Notes: a model not told the origin generated them from the sequence alone. A stretch of 64,000 nt of DNA from Micromonospora sp. WMMD961 (GCF_029626145.1 NZ_JARUBJ010000002.1:6086501-6150500); one strand, 5' to 3'; shown: positions 48,881-58,406, numbered from the stretch's first letter. Program-made: numbers and translations.

Positions 48881-50671
48881 TCAGCGGTGCGAGTGGTCGC
48901 GGAAGCCCCGGCGGGTCTTGCGGCCCAGGTAGCCGGCGGTGACCAGGTGTTCCAGCAGTGGCGCGGGCGCGAAGCCGGGCTCGCGCAGCTCCAGGTACAG
49001 CTCGCGCTGGATGGCCAGCGAGACGTCCAACCCGACCACGTCGAGCAGCTCGAACGGGCCCATCGGGTAGCCGCAGCCCAGCTTCATCGCGTGGTCGATG
49101 TCGTCGGCCGTCGAGTAGCTGGCCTCCAACATCTTCACCGCGTCGTTCAGGTACGGGAAGAGCAGCGCGTTGACGATGAACCCGGACCGGTCGCCGCAGA
49201 CCACACCGGTCTTGCCGAGCGCGGCGCAGACCGCGCGGGCGGTGGCGGTGGCCTCCGGGGACGTGCGGATGGTGCGGACCACCTCGACCAGCGGCATGAC
49301 CGGCGCCGGGTTGAAGAAGTGCAGCCCCACCACGTCGGCCGGCCGTTGGGTGGCCATCGCCACGTCGATCACCGGCAGCGAGGAGGTGGTGGTGGCCAGC
49401 ACCACGCCCGGCTTGCAGATCTCGTCGAGGCTCGCGAAGAGGGCCTTCTTGACGCTCAGTTCCTCGACCACCGCCTCGACCACCAGGTCGACGTCGGCGA
49501 GGTGGTCGAGCGTGCCGGACCAGCTGATCCGGCCGAGGGCGGCGTCCCGGTCCGCCTCGGCGAGCTTGCCCCGCACCACACCCTTGTTGAGCGAGGTCTT
49601 CACCGCCTCGCAGACCGTCGCGGACTTCTCCGCGCCACGAGTCACCGAGACGATCTCGTAACCGGCCTTCGCGAAGACCTCGATGATGCCGGTGGCCATC
49701 GTCCCGGAACCCACCACGCCGACCTTCGCGATAGCGCGGGCACCGTCGGCGAGCGCGGCCTCCGCGGCCACCGGCGTCGCCTCGTCGGGTACGACCTTCG
49801 GCGAACCGGGCCGCTCGTAGGTGTAGAAACCCCGACCCGACTTACGGCCGAGCAGCCCCGCCGTCACCATCTGCTTGAGCAGTGGCACCGGGGCGTGCCG
49901 GCGGTCCCGCCCACCGCGCCGGTACATGGTGTCCAGGATCTCGTACGCGGTGTCCAGGCCGATCAGGTCCATCAACGCCAGCGGGCCCATCGGCAGGCCG
50001 CAGCCGAGCTTCATGGCGGCGTCGATGTCCTCCCGCGTCGCGTAGTGCGACTCGAACATGCCGACGGCGTGGTTGAGGTAGCCGAAGAGCAGCGCGTTGG
50101 CGATGAAGCCGGCCCGGTCGTTGATGGTGACGTCGACCTTGCCGAGCCGGGCGCAGAGCGCCTCGACGTCGGCGACCACCTCGGGGGAGGTGACGACCGT
50201 GCGGACCACCTCGACCAGCTTCATCACCGGCGCCGGGTTGAAGAAGTGGATGCCGATCACCTGGTTGGGCCGGCTGGTGGCGACCGAGATCTCGGTGACG
50301 CTCAGCGACGAGGTGTTGGTGGCGAGGATCGTCTCCGGCCGGCAGACCCGGTCCAGCTCCGCGAAGATCCGCTGCTTGAGGTCCAGGTGCTCGGGTACCG
50401 CCTCGATGACCAGGTCGACGGAGTGCAACGCGTCCAGCCCGACCGCGAAGTGCACCCGCTCGTGCAGGGCGTCGCGGTCCGCCGCGGCGAGCTTGCCCTT
50501 GGCGACCGCCCGGTCGGTGGAGCCGGTGAGGGTGGCCCGGCCGCGCTCCAGCGCCGGCTCGGAGATCTCGACGGCCACCACGTCGATGCCGTTGCGGGCG
50601 AAGACCTCGACGATGCCGGCACCCATGGTGCCCAGCCCCACCACGCCCACGGTGCTGAAATCGCGCCCCAC
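48881..50671 (-). CDS. Two-domain (duplicated) 3-hydroxyacyl-CoA dehydrogenase
   Basis: 596 residues made of two complete 3-hydroxybutyryl/3-hydroxyacyl-CoA dehydrogenase modules (about 1-285 and 310-596). Each has its own NAD-binding GxGxxG (VGVVGLGTMGAGIVEVFARN; VGVVGSGTMATGIIEVFAKA), catalytic Ser-His-Glu-Asn regions (ILATNTSSLSVTEIS, GIHFFNPAPVMKLVEVVR; VLATTTSSLPVIDVA, GLHFFNPAPVMPLVEVVR) and C-terminal helical domain. Single-module enzymes are ~285 residues, so this is a fusion after duplication. GTG 50671 follows GGGGAGG. A copy of the shared acyl-CoA operator motif lies 32 bp upstream. It oxidises 3-hydroxyacyl-CoA with NAD or NADP. Confidence 0.93.
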   Translation of the reverse strand: MGRDFSTVGVVGLGTMGAGIVEVFARNGIDVVAVEISEPALERGRATLTGSTDRAVAKGKLAAADRDALHERVHFAVGLDALHSVDLVIEAVPEHLDLKQRIFAELDRVCRPETILATNTSSLSVTEISVATSRPNQVIGIHFFNPAPVMKLVEVVRTVVTSPEVVADVEALCARLGKVDVTINDRAGFIANALLFGYLNHAVGMFESHYATREDIDAAMKLGCGLPMGPLALMDLIGLDTAYEILDTMYRRGGRDRRHAPVPLLKQMVTAGLLGRKSGRGFYTYERPGSPKVVPDEATPVAAEAALADGARAIAKVGVVGSGTMATGIIEVFAKAGYEIVSVTRGAEKSATVCEAVKTSLNKGVVRGKLAEADRDAALGRISWSGTLDHLADVDLVVEAVVEELSVKKALFASLDEICKPGVVLATTTSSLPVIDVAMATQRPADVVGLHFFNPAPVMPLVEVVRTIRTSPEATATARAVCAALGKTGVVCGDRSGFIVNALLFPYLNDAVKMLEASYSTADDIDHAMKLGCGYPMGPFELLDVVGLDVSLAIQRELYLELREPGFAPAPLLEHLVTAGYLGRKTRRGFRDHSHR

Positions 50672-50702
50672 GACCGGCCTCCCCAGAGACTCCGCACGAC
50701 CG

Positions 50703-50718
50703 CTGAGCGGCCGCTAAG
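50703..50718. promoter_or_regulatory. Acyl-CoA regulon motif, site F (fused dehydrogenase)
   Basis: CTGAGCGGCCGCTAAG, 32 bp upstream of the GTG at 50671 on the minus strand. It matches site A at 13 of 16 positions and is symmetric apart from two bases per side. Confidence 0.6.
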
Positions 50719-50822
50719 GTTATGCGCGCGAGTCTGCCACGTGACGCTGGGTTGTCGAGACGCCGTGGCATATTTCACCCACGACGCCACCTGCGGCCAG
50801 GGCCCGTGTCGACGCCCCGGCC

Positions 50823-51893
50823 CTAGGCGGCGGGCACCGTGGTCAGGGCCAGCAACTCCGCGACGAACTCCGCCGGACGCTCCAGGTGCGGGCTGTGCCC
50901 GCAGCCGGGCAACACCACCTCGTGGTACGCGCCGCCGGCCGCCGCGTACCGCTCCAGCACCGCGCGGGTCTGGCCGATCATCGGCTGCGGTGGGCACGCC
51001 TCCTCGCCCGGCCAGCCGGGGACCACACCCAGCGCACCCAGGTACGCCAGGTCGAACAGCGAGGTGTCCGAGACGATGACGTCGGCGTCCCCGCGTACCC
51101 AGGTGACCGGGGGCTTCTCGGCGACGGCCACCAGTTCGTCGGCGAGCCGGAACCAGGTCGGCGCGAGCGCGTTGAGCACGCCGCGCTCCCCCGGCGCGGT
51201 GCCGGGCCAGTTCTCCGAGGGCACCGCCGTGCCCGGGTAGTTGTCGTCCCCGGTGGCGGTGGAGAGAACGGTGTCCAGCAGGAGGTCCTCGTCCGTGCCG
51301 AGCGAGGCGGGATCGGCCACGTAGGTGGTTCGCAGCACGGCACGAGGGCTGGCCGGGGCGTCCTCGCTCCGATCGCCGGCCGCGAGCCGGGCGACGAAGT
51401 CCGGGTTCGCCGTGCCGGCACCGGTGCCGGCGAAGTCCGGGGTGGTCGGCGTGCCGGTCAGGTCACGAGTACCGCCGAATCCGTACGGGGAGACCGGGGC
51501 CGCGAGGAGCAACGCGCTCACCAGGTGCGGATGGTCGACCAGCAGGCGCATCGCCACTCCGCCACCGAGGGAGTGCCCGACCACCACCGGGCGGGGGTCG
51601 GCGCCGAAGAGCGTCGGGTCGTCCAGCAGGGCGGCCACGTCGTCGGCGAAGTCCCGCAGGCCTCGGGTGGCGTCCACCGGGGCTGTCTCGGTGTGGCCGT
51701 ACCCGCGCAGGTCGGGCGCGACCACCCGCAGCGTCGGTGGCAGACGCCGGACCAGCGGCTCCCAGAACAGCGCGGACGAGCAGTTGCCGTGGATCAGCAG
51801 CACCGGCGTGCCGTCGGCCGGGCCGGCCACGCGTACCGCCTGGGTGATGCCGTTCGCCGTCACGGTCCGCTGCTCGGTCTCCATCCGCGGCAT
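50823..51893 (-). CDS. Alpha/beta hydrolase
   Basis: 356-residue hydrolase: oxyanion motif VLLIHGNCSSALFWEPLV, nucleophile elbow VVVGHSLGGGVAMRLLVDH, acid in VTWVRGDADVIVSD and His in LPGCGHSPHLERPAEFV, in the order of the epoxide-hydrolase/haloalkane-dehalogenase-like superfamily. A long cap region lies at about 140-260. Cytosolic, substrate unknown. ATG 51893 or 51884 are possible starts. Transcribed alone. Confidence 0.85.
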   Translation of the reverse strand: MPRMETEQRTVTANGITQAVRVAGPADGTPVLLIHGNCSSALFWEPLVRRLPPTLRVVAPDLRGYGHTETAPVDATRGLRDFADDVAALLDDPTLFGADPRPVVVGHSLGGGVAMRLLVDHPHLVSALLLAAPVSPYGFGGTRDLTGTPTTPDFAGTGAGTANPDFVARLAAGDRSEDAPASPRAVLRTTYVADPASLGTDEDLLLDTVLSTATGDDNYPGTAVPSENWPGTAPGERGVLNALAPTWFRLADELVAVAEKPPVTWVRGDADVIVSDTSLFDLAYLGALGVVPGWPGEEACPPQPMIGQTRAVLERYAAAGGAYHEVVLPGCGHSPHLERPAEFVAELLALTTVPAA

Positions 51894-51965
51894 GCTGCCA
51901 CGCCCGACCCCGACGGTCCAGGTGTCCGGTCGCCATCCGGGGCGCGGCCCGAGTGTGGGCCGCGG

Positions 51966-52382
51966 TTACCGTCGCGTGCCCGGCGGCGTGGCCAACGGCA
52001 GCGGCAGGGTCGGCCGGACGTCCCGCCGGGACGGGCCGAAGCTGAGGCCCACCGGATCGGTGAGCGCCACCCCGGGATCGAACAGGCGCAGCTCGGTACG
52101 GCCGAGCCGGATCACGTCGCCGTCGGAGAGCAACTCCACCTCGGTGATCCGGCGGTCGTTGAGCCAGGTGCCGTTGGTGGAGCCCAGATCCCGCAGGGAC
52201 AGGCCCTCCGGGGCCAGCCACACCTCGGCGTGGCGACGACTCAGGTGCGGGTCGGCGATGACCACGTGACCGGTCGGGGCCCGGCCGATCACCTGCGGTT
52301 CGGCACGCACACGGAAGCTCGCCCCGCGCATCGGCCCACCCGCCACCGTCAACAGCGGCATCAGTTCCGGATGTTCCTCCAT
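51966..52382 (-). CDS. FHA-domain protein
   Basis: 138 residues, a forkhead-associated domain that binds phosphothreonine peptides made by Ser/Thr kinases. The binding residues are in VIGRAPTGHVVIADPHLSRR (Gly-Arg, Ser-Arg), HAEV and LRDLGSTNGTWLN (Ser/Thr-Asn-Gly). The C-terminal ~35 residues are Pro/Leu/Thr-rich and unstructured. No kinase gene is adjacent, so the partner is unknown. Confidence 0.92.
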   Translation of the reverse strand: MEEHPELMPLLTVAGGPMRGASFRVRAEPQVIGRAPTGHVVIADPHLSRRHAEVWLAPEGLSLRDLGSTNGTWLNDRRITEVELLSDGDVIRLGRTELRLFDPGVALTDPVGLSFGPSRRDVRPTLPLPLATPPGTRR

Positions 52383-52637
52383 GGACAGTCAGCCCTCCAC
52401 CCACACCGTCACTCCGCGCGTCAGCCTGCCATCAGACGGTAATCGTCAATACCGACCGGCCGGTCAGCCTCTCTTCACCTCCCGGCCACCTCCCGTTCGA
52501 CGATTCGGGCGAAGGGTTTCTGCCACCACTGGCCTGACCTGCACTGATCAACGATCGGTCGGGGTGGCGCGACCCCGGTTACGGCACCTCGGATCGGCGA
52601 GCTACCGGCGAGTAATTTTCGGGTCTAGACTTCCGCC

Positions 52638-54134
52638 ATGACGGCTGTGCATGTCCCGGGCATCCCGATCATCGAGGCGGGCCAGTTGGTGTCGACCAAC
52701 CCGGCCACCGGTGTCGAGGCCGGTCGCCTCCCCGTTGCCAGCGACGCCGACGTGCGACAGGCCGTCGAAAGCGCCCGCGTCGCCGGCGGGTGGTGGGCCG
52801 GGCTCGGCTTCACCGGCCGCCGCGACCGGCTGCTGCGGTGGCGCGCGCTGCTCGCCAAACGGATCGAGCAGTTGGCCGACCTGATGCACGCCGAGGGCGG
52901 CAAGCCCGTCCCCGACGCGATCGTCGAGATCGTCACCGCGATCGAGCACATCGACTGGGCCGCCCGCAACGCCGGCCGCGTGCTTGGCCCACGCCGGGTG
53001 CGGTCCCGGCTCATCCTCGCCGAGTTCTCCGGACACCTCGAATACCAGCCGCACGGCGTGGTCGGGGTGATCGGGCCCTGGAACTATCCGGTCTTAACCC
53101 CGATCGGCTCCGCCGCGTACGCCCTCGCGGCCGGCAACGCCGTCGTGCTCAAGCCGAGCGAGTACACGCCCGCCGCCGGCCAGTGGCTGGTGGACAGCTT
53201 CGCCGAGGTGGTACCCGAACAACAGGTGTTCACCGCCGTACACGGCCTCGGCGACGTCGGTGCCGCCCTGTGCCGCTCCGGAGTCGACAAGGTGGCCTTC
53301 ACCGGCTCCACCGCCACCGCCCGGAAGGTCATGGCCGCCTGCGCCGAGACGCTGACCCCGGTGCTGATCGAGGGCGGCGGCAAGGACGCCATGATCGTCG
53401 ACAGCGATGCCGACCTGGACGCCGCCGCCGAGGCGTGCGTCTGGGGCGGCATGACCAACGCGGGGCAGACCTGCATCGGCATCGAGCGGGTGTACGCGGT
53501 CGACTCCGTCTTCGACAGCTTCGTGGACAAGGTGGTGGCCCGTGCCGGTCGACTGACCGTCGGGGCGGAAGGCACCGACATCGGCCCGATCACCATGCCC
53601 AAGCAGATCGAGGTGATCCGCCAGCACATCGACGCCGCGATAGCCTCCGGCGGGCGCGCCGTGATCGGTGGCCCGACCGCCGTGCAGCCGCCGTACGTCC
53701 ACCCGACCGTGCTCGTGGACGTCCCGGAGGATTCGGCCGCCGTCCGGGAGGAGACCTTCGGCCCCACGCTGACCATCAACCGGGTCCGCGACGCCGACGA
53801 GGCCATCACCCGCGCCAACGCCCTGCCGTACGGCCTGGGTGGTTCGGTCTTCGGCCGACGGCGCGCGGTGGCCATCGCGCGGCGGCTGCGCTCCGGGATG
53901 GCCTCGATCAACTCCACCCTGACCTTCGCCGGCATGTCCACCCTGCCGTTCGGAGGGGTGGGTGACTCCGGCTTCGGGCGGATCCACGGCGAGGACGGGC
54001 TGCGCGAGTTCGGCCGCGCCAAGGCGATCACCCGGCGTCGCGCCCGGTCGCTGCTGCCGTCGATGACCTTCGAGCGGACGCCGACCGACACGGCCCGGCT
54101 CGTCAAGGCGATCAAGATGATGTACGGCAGGTGA
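52638..54134 (+). CDS. Aldehyde dehydrogenase family protein
   Basis: 498-residue NAD(P)-dependent aldehyde dehydrogenase. Key residues: Asn in VGVIGPWNYPVLTPIG, cofactor loop FTGSTATARKVM, general base Glu in LIEGGGKDAMIVD and nucleophilic Cys in TNAGQTCIGIERVYA; ETFGPTLTI is also present. The region after the core (FGRAKAITRRRARSLLPSM) is basic and may touch the membrane, as in the group of succinate-semialdehyde or long-chain aldehyde dehydrogenases with a C-terminal extension. The substrate cannot be named. Confidence 0.9.
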   Translation: MTAVHVPGIPIIEAGQLVSTNPATGVEAGRLPVASDADVRQAVESARVAGGWWAGLGFTGRRDRLLRWRALLAKRIEQLADLMHAEGGKPVPDAIVEIVTAIEHIDWAARNAGRVLGPRRVRSRLILAEFSGHLEYQPHGVVGVIGPWNYPVLTPIGSAAYALAAGNAVVLKPSEYTPAAGQWLVDSFAEVVPEQQVFTAVHGLGDVGAALCRSGVDKVAFTGSTATARKVMAACAETLTPVLIEGGGKDAMIVDSDADLDAAAEACVWGGMTNAGQTCIGIERVYAVDSVFDSFVDKVVARAGRLTVGAEGTDIGPITMPKQIEVIRQHIDAAIASGGRAVIGGPTAVQPPYVHPTVLVDVPEDSAAVREETFGPTLTINRVRDADEAITRANALPYGLGGSVFGRRRAVAIARRLRSGMASINSTLTFAGMSTLPFGGVGDSGFGRIHGEDGLREFGRAKAITRRRARSLLPSMTFERTPTDTARLVKAIKMMYGR

Positions 54135-54144
54135 GTGTCAGATA

Positions 54145-54167
54145 GCCGATCTTCACCAAAGATCGGC
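54145..54167 (+). terminator. Short hairpin after the aldehyde dehydrogenase gene
   Basis: GCCGATCTT (54145-54153) pairs exactly with 54159-54167 around a 5-nt loop, 10 bp after the stop codon. There is no T run. Confidence 0.6.
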
Positions 54168-54214
54168 GTATCCACATGTTTATGAGCTGTGGCTACGGCG
54201 GTACATTGCGTTAA

Positions 54215-54874
54215 ATGGGCCCTAATCGATTGCGCTACCGCCTCGTCGACAGTGACCAGTCGTGGAGCGCCCGTCGGCGTCGGCACCGCTCGGACTGGCT
54301 GGCCCGCACCTTCCCCGACCTCGGGGACATGCACGTGGTCGATCTCGGCGGACGACTCGGCACCTGGCACCGCGCCACCGTCCGGCCGGCCCGGGTGACA
54401 GTCGTCAACCTGGAAAAACCCCCGGCCGCCGTCCCGGAATGGGCCCACGTCGAACAGGCCGACGCCTGCGACCTGCCGGAGCGCCTCGCCAGGGGCAGCT
54501 ACGACATGGTCTTCTCGAACTCGGTGCTGGAGCACGTGGGCGGGCACGAGCGCCGGTTGCGCTTCGCCGCCTCCGTCCGCTCGCTGGCCGACCGGCACTG
54601 GGTGCAGACGCCGTACCGCTACTTCCCCATCGAGCCACACTGGATCGCGCCGGGAATGCAGTTCCTACCGGTGCGGCTGCGCACCGCGCTCGCCCGACGC
54701 TGGCCGTTGGGGCACAAGCCGACCCGCAGCCACGACGCGGCGATCCACCAGGTGCTCTGGACCGAGTTGCTGGACCGCTCGCAGATGCGCCACTACTTCC
54801 CCGACTCGACGATGCTCGTCGAACGGGTCTTCGGCCTGCCCAAGTCACTGATCGCGGTGCGCACCGGAAGCTGA
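54215..54874 (+). CDS. Class I SAM-dependent methyltransferase
   Basis: 219 residues. Motif I is MHVVDLGGRLGTWHR (SAM-binding glycine loop), the next acidic position is VVNLEKPPA, motif II is ADACDLPE and motif IV is YDMVFSNSVLEHVGGHERRL, in the style of the UbiE/type 11 family. The second half (VQTPYRYFPIEPHWIAPG) is found in small-molecule or glycan methyltransferases. Substrate unknown. It is convergent with nucS, 8 bp apart. Confidence 0.85.
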   Translation: MGPNRLRYRLVDSDQSWSARRRRHRSDWLARTFPDLGDMHVVDLGGRLGTWHRATVRPARVTVVNLEKPPAAVPEWAHVEQADACDLPERLARGSYDMVFSNSVLEHVGGHERRLRFAASVRSLADRHWVQTPYRYFPIEPHWIAPGMQFLPVRLRTALARRWPLGHKPTRSHDAAIHQVLWTELLDRSQMRHYFPDSTMLVERVFGLPKSLIAVRTGS

Positions 54875-54882
54875 GCGGCCGA

Positions 54883-55542
54883 TCAGAACAGCGTCAGCTC
54901 GTCCTTCTCGATGCCGCGCAGCTTGTCGTAGTCCACGACCACGCACCGGATGCCCCGGTCGGTGGCGAGCACCCGGGCCTGCGGCTTGATCTCCTGCGCG
55001 GCGAAGACCCCGGCAACCGGGCTGAGCAGCGGGTCACGGTTCATCAACTCGAGATAGCGGGTCAGCTGCTCCACCCCGTCGATGTCGCCACGCCGCTTGA
55101 CCTCTACCGCGACCGCACCGGCGTTGGCGTCCCGGCACAGCAGGTCGACCGGGCCGATGGCCGTCATGTACTCGCGGCGAACCAGCGTGAACCCCTCGCC
55201 CAGGGCTCCCGGGTTGGCGGCCAACAACTCCTGCAGGTGCGCCTCCACCCCGTCCTTGCGCAGGCCCGGGTCCACACCCAGCTCGTACGAGGTGTCCTGG
55301 AAGATCTCCTCCAGGGTGATCCGCAACTCCTCGCCGGCCTTGTTGACGACCCGCCACACACCGGGGGCCTCCTCCAACCGGCACGGCGGGCTCATCCAGT
55401 TCAACGGCTTGTACGCCCGGTCGTCGGCGTGGATCGACACCGACCCGTCCGCCTTCACCATCAGCAACCGGGTGGCCGGCGGCAGATGAGCCGAGAGCCG
55501 TCCGACGTAGTCCACCGAGCACTTCGCAATGACCAACCGCAC
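54883..55542 (-). CDS. nucS: Mismatch-specific endonuclease NucS
   Basis: 219-residue NucS/EndoMS. In actinobacteria lacking MutS-MutL it carries out non-canonical mismatch repair by cutting both strands at mismatches. The N-terminal dimer/DNA-binding domain has CSVDYVGRLSAHLP and SIHADDRAYKPLNWM. The C-terminal RecB-like nuclease has GPVDLLCRD and the catalytic VAVEVKRRGDIDGVEQL. The last residues ELTLF fit the C-terminal sliding-clamp-binding peptide of the family. The GTG at 55542 gives the usual start V-R-L-V-I-A-K-C-S. Confidence 0.96.
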   Translation of the reverse strand: MRLVIAKCSVDYVGRLSAHLPPATRLLMVKADGSVSIHADDRAYKPLNWMSPPCRLEEAPGVWRVVNKAGEELRITLEEIFQDTSYELGVDPGLRKDGVEAHLQELLAANPGALGEGFTLVRREYMTAIGPVDLLCRDANAGAVAVEVKRRGDIDGVEQLTRYLELMNRDPLLSPVAGVFAAQEIKPQARVLATDRGIRCVVVDYDKLRGIEKDELTLF

Positions 55543-55613
55543 CCGACGAGGGTAGCCGAGCACCCGCCGGTCGCCAGCGAGCGGCACTGGCGCGTCGATG
55601 CGATGCTGAGACC

Positions 55614-56231
55614 GTGTTCGAAGTTCTCACCGGCACCGGTCTCGCCGCCTCGGCAGGGCTGAACGCCTACATACCCCTGCTCATCCTCGGTCTACTCGGC
55701 CGCTACACCGACCTGATCGACCTGCCCAGCGGCTGGACCTGGCTCGGCAACGGCTGGGTCATCGTCATCATGGCCGCGCTGCTCGCCGTCGAGATGGTGG
55801 CGGACAAGGTGCCCGTCGTCGACCACATCAACGACGTGGTGCAGACGGTGGTCCGACCCACAGCAGGTGGCCTGGCCTTCGGTGCCGGCTCCTCGTCCGA
55901 GACGGTGACGGTCAGCGACCCGGGAAGCTTCTTCTCGACCCACCAGTGGGTGCCGGTCGTCACCGGCGTGCTGCTGGCACTGGGCGTGCACCTGCTCAAG
56001 TCCGCGGCACGCCCCGTCATCAACGCGACCACCGCCGGCTTCGGCGCCCCGGTCGCGAGCACCGCCGAAGACGCCACAAGCGTGGTGGTCTCGCTGGTGG
56101 CGGTCATCCTGCCGGTGCTGGTGCTCGTCTTCCTGGTCGGTCTGGTCATCTTCGTCTTCTGGTTCTTCCGGCGACGCTCCGTTCGTCGCCGGGAACGCGA
56201 CGCGGCCCGCGCCGCCGGCTTCCGGGTCTGA
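55614..56231 (+). CDS. DUF4126 membrane protein
   Basis: 205 residues with about four to five hydrophobic segments: LAASAGLNAYIPLLILGLLG at the N-terminus, WVIVIMAALLAVEMVADKVP, VPVVTGVLLALGVHLLKSAA and VILPVLVLVFLVGLVIFVFW, then a basic C-terminus. The DUF4126 signature G-L-N-A-Y and the D-K-V-P motif are present. Function unknown; probably a small integral membrane protein. GTG start, divergent from nucS, 71 bp away. Confidence 0.85.
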   Translation: MFEVLTGTGLAASAGLNAYIPLLILGLLGRYTDLIDLPSGWTWLGNGWVIVIMAALLAVEMVADKVPVVDHINDVVQTVVRPTAGGLAFGAGSSSETVTVSDPGSFFSTHQWVPVVTGVLLALGVHLLKSAARPVINATTAGFGAPVASTAEDATSVVVSLVAVILPVLVLVFLVGLVIFVFWFFRRRSVRRRERDAARAAGFRV

Positions 56232-56248
56232 CGCCGGGTCACGTCTCG

Positions 56249-58255
56249 TCAGGCCAGGTCGTTGGCGCGGCGGATGACCGTCACCAGGTCGTCGATGATG
56301 TCGGTGAGGGCGAAGTCCTTCGGGGTGAACACGCGGGCCACCCCGGCAGCCCGGAGGGTGTCCGCGTCGCCGGCCGGGATGATGCCGCCCACGACCACCG
56401 GCAGATCCGCCCGGCCGGCGCCGCGCAGTCCGTCGAGCACTGCGGGCACGGCGGCCAGGTGCGACCCGGAGAGCACGGACAGCCCGACCAGGTCGACGTC
56501 CTCCTCGACGGCGGCGGCGACGATCTGCGCGGCGGTCAGCCGGATGCCCTGGTAGACGACCTCGAAGCCGGCGTCACGGGCGCGTACCGCGATCTGCTCG
56601 GCGCCGTTCGAGTGCCCGTCCAGGCCGGGTTTGCCGACCAGCAGCCGCAGCCGGCCGCTACCCAACTCGCGTGCGGTGGCGGTGACCCGCTCGCGGACCG
56701 CCGCGAGCCCTGGATCTCCGCCGGTCCCGGTGGCGCCGGCCAGACCGGTGGGCGCGCGGTACTCGCCGAAGACCTGGCGCAACGCGCCAGCCCACTCGCC
56801 GGTGGTCACCCCGGCCCGCACGCAGTCCAGGGTGGCTGGCATCAGGTTCGTGGTGGTCGCGGCGTCCGCACGGAGCCGGGCCAGGGCCGCGTCCACAGCG
56901 CCCGTGTCCCGGTCGGCCCGCCATCGGCGTACGGCGTCCGCGGCGGCGGCCTCGACCGCCGGGTCGACCTGCTCGACCGCCTCCGCACCGGCGGCGGTCA
57001 ACGGGGACGCCTCGGTCTCGGCGAACCGGTTGACCCCGACCACCACGTCGGCGCCGGACTCCATCCGGCGGCGGCGCTCGGCCAGCGAGGCGACCAGCGC
57101 GCTCTTGAGGTAGCCGGTCTCCACGGCGGCGACCACGCCGCCCAGTTCGAGCACCTTGTCCAGCTCGACACGGGCCCCGGTGACGATCTCGTCGACCAGT
57201 GCGGTCATCACGTGCGAGCCGGCGAAGAGGTCGGGATATTCGAGCAGGTCCGACTCGTACGCCAGGACCTGCTGCATCCGCAGCGACCACTGCTGGTCCC
57301 AGGGCCGGGGCAGCCCGAGCGCCTCGTTCCAGGCGGGCAGCTGCACCGCGCGGGCCCGCGCGTCGCGGGACATCGTCACGCCGAGCATCTCCAGCACGAT
57401 GCGCTGGATGTTGTTCTCCGGCTGCGCCTCGGTCAGGCCGAGCGAGTTGACCTGCACCCCGTAGCGGAACCGACGTTGCCTGGCCTCGGTGACGCCGTAC
57501 CGGTCCCGGGTGATCTCGTCCCAGAGCACGCCGAACGCGCGCATCTTGGCGATCTCCTCGACGAAACGCACTCCGGCGTTGACGAAGAACGAGACCCGCT
57601 GCACGACGTCGCCCATCCGCTCGGCGGGGACCTGACCGGAGTCGCGGACCGCGTCGAGCACGGCGACCGCGGTGGCCAGCGCGAAGCCGACCTCCTGCAC
57701 GGGGGTGGCACCGGCCTCCTGGAGGTGGTACGAGCAGATGTTGACCGGGTTCCACCGCGGCATCTCCCGCAGCGTGTAGGCCACCACGTCGGCGGTCAGC
57801 CGCAGCGACGCCGCCGGCGGGAAGATGTACGTCCCCCGGGACAAATACTCCTTGATGATGTCGTTCTGCGTGGTGCCCGCGCAACGGGCCAACTCGGCAC
57901 CCTGCTCCACCCCCACGCCGGCGTAGAGGGCGAGCAGCCACATCGCCGGGGCGTTGATGGTCATCGAGGTGTTCATCTCGGCGAGCGGGAGGCCGTCGAA
58001 GAGCGCCCGCATGTCGCCGAGGTGGGCCACCGGCACGCCGACCCGGCCGACCTCACCGGCGGCCAGCTCGTGGTCCGGGTCGTACCCGGTCTGGGTGGGC
58101 AGGTCGAAGGCGACCGAGAGGCCGGTCTGCCCCTTCGCCAGGTTGCGGCGGAAGAGGGCGTTGGTCGCGGTCGCCGACGAGTGGCCGGCGTAGGTGCGCA
58201 TCACCCACGGGCGGTCCCGCTCCGGCAGCCGCCCCGGAAATGCCGTCTCGTCCAT
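56249..58255 (-). CDS. ecm: Ethylmalonyl-CoA mutase (MeaA-type)
   Basis: 668-residue adenosylcobalamin-dependent mutase converting ethylmalonyl-CoA to methylsuccinyl-CoA. The substrate TIM barrel is about 1-500: TYAGHSSATATNALFRRNLA, GLSVAFDLPTQTGYDPDHEL, MTINAPAMWLLALY and ICSYHLQEAGATPVQEVGF. The fused B12-binding domain (~535-665) has the DxHxxG motif in KPGLDGHSNGAEQIAV and GLSVLSGSHLA and VVGGIIPAGD. The length and fusion match MeaA/Ecm of Streptomyces. It works with Ccr and the epimerase encoded upstream. Operator-like site D lies 10 bp before the ATG. Confidence 0.93.
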   Translation of the reverse strand: MDETAFPGRLPERDRPWVMRTYAGHSSATATNALFRRNLAKGQTGLSVAFDLPTQTGYDPDHELAAGEVGRVGVPVAHLGDMRALFDGLPLAEMNTSMTINAPAMWLLALYAGVGVEQGAELARCAGTTQNDIIKEYLSRGTYIFPPAASLRLTADVVAYTLREMPRWNPVNICSYHLQEAGATPVQEVGFALATAVAVLDAVRDSGQVPAERMGDVVQRVSFFVNAGVRFVEEIAKMRAFGVLWDEITRDRYGVTEARQRRFRYGVQVNSLGLTEAQPENNIQRIVLEMLGVTMSRDARARAVQLPAWNEALGLPRPWDQQWSLRMQQVLAYESDLLEYPDLFAGSHVMTALVDEIVTGARVELDKVLELGGVVAAVETGYLKSALVASLAERRRRMESGADVVVGVNRFAETEASPLTAAGAEAVEQVDPAVEAAAADAVRRWRADRDTGAVDAALARLRADAATTTNLMPATLDCVRAGVTTGEWAGALRQVFGEYRAPTGLAGATGTGGDPGLAAVRERVTATARELGSGRLRLLVGKPGLDGHSNGAEQIAVRARDAGFEVVYQGIRLTAAQIVAAAVEEDVDLVGLSVLSGSHLAAVPAVLDGLRGAGRADLPVVVGGIIPAGDADTLRAAGVARVFTPKDFALTDIIDDLVTVIRRANDLA

Positions 58256-58264
58256 GGCCGGAGT

Positions 58265-58280
58265 TTAAGTTACCGTTCAG
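58265..58280. promoter_or_regulatory. Acyl-CoA regulon motif, site D (ethylmalonyl-CoA mutase)
   Basis: Reads CTGAACGGTAACTTAA on the minus strand, 10 bp upstream of the mutase ATG. The left half fits the shared motif at 7 of 8 positions; the right half is degenerate. It also lies inside TTAC-N6-GTAA. Confidence 0.55.
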
Positions 58281-58406
58281 TAAAACGGGCTGTGGAAAAC
58301 CACACAGGTCCATGTCGGGGACGTCCGGGTGGGAAGCACCCGCAGTGGCGGGCATCGCCACACCCCGGGCACGACGCGTGCCGGCTCAGGACGCACACTG
58401 GACGGC

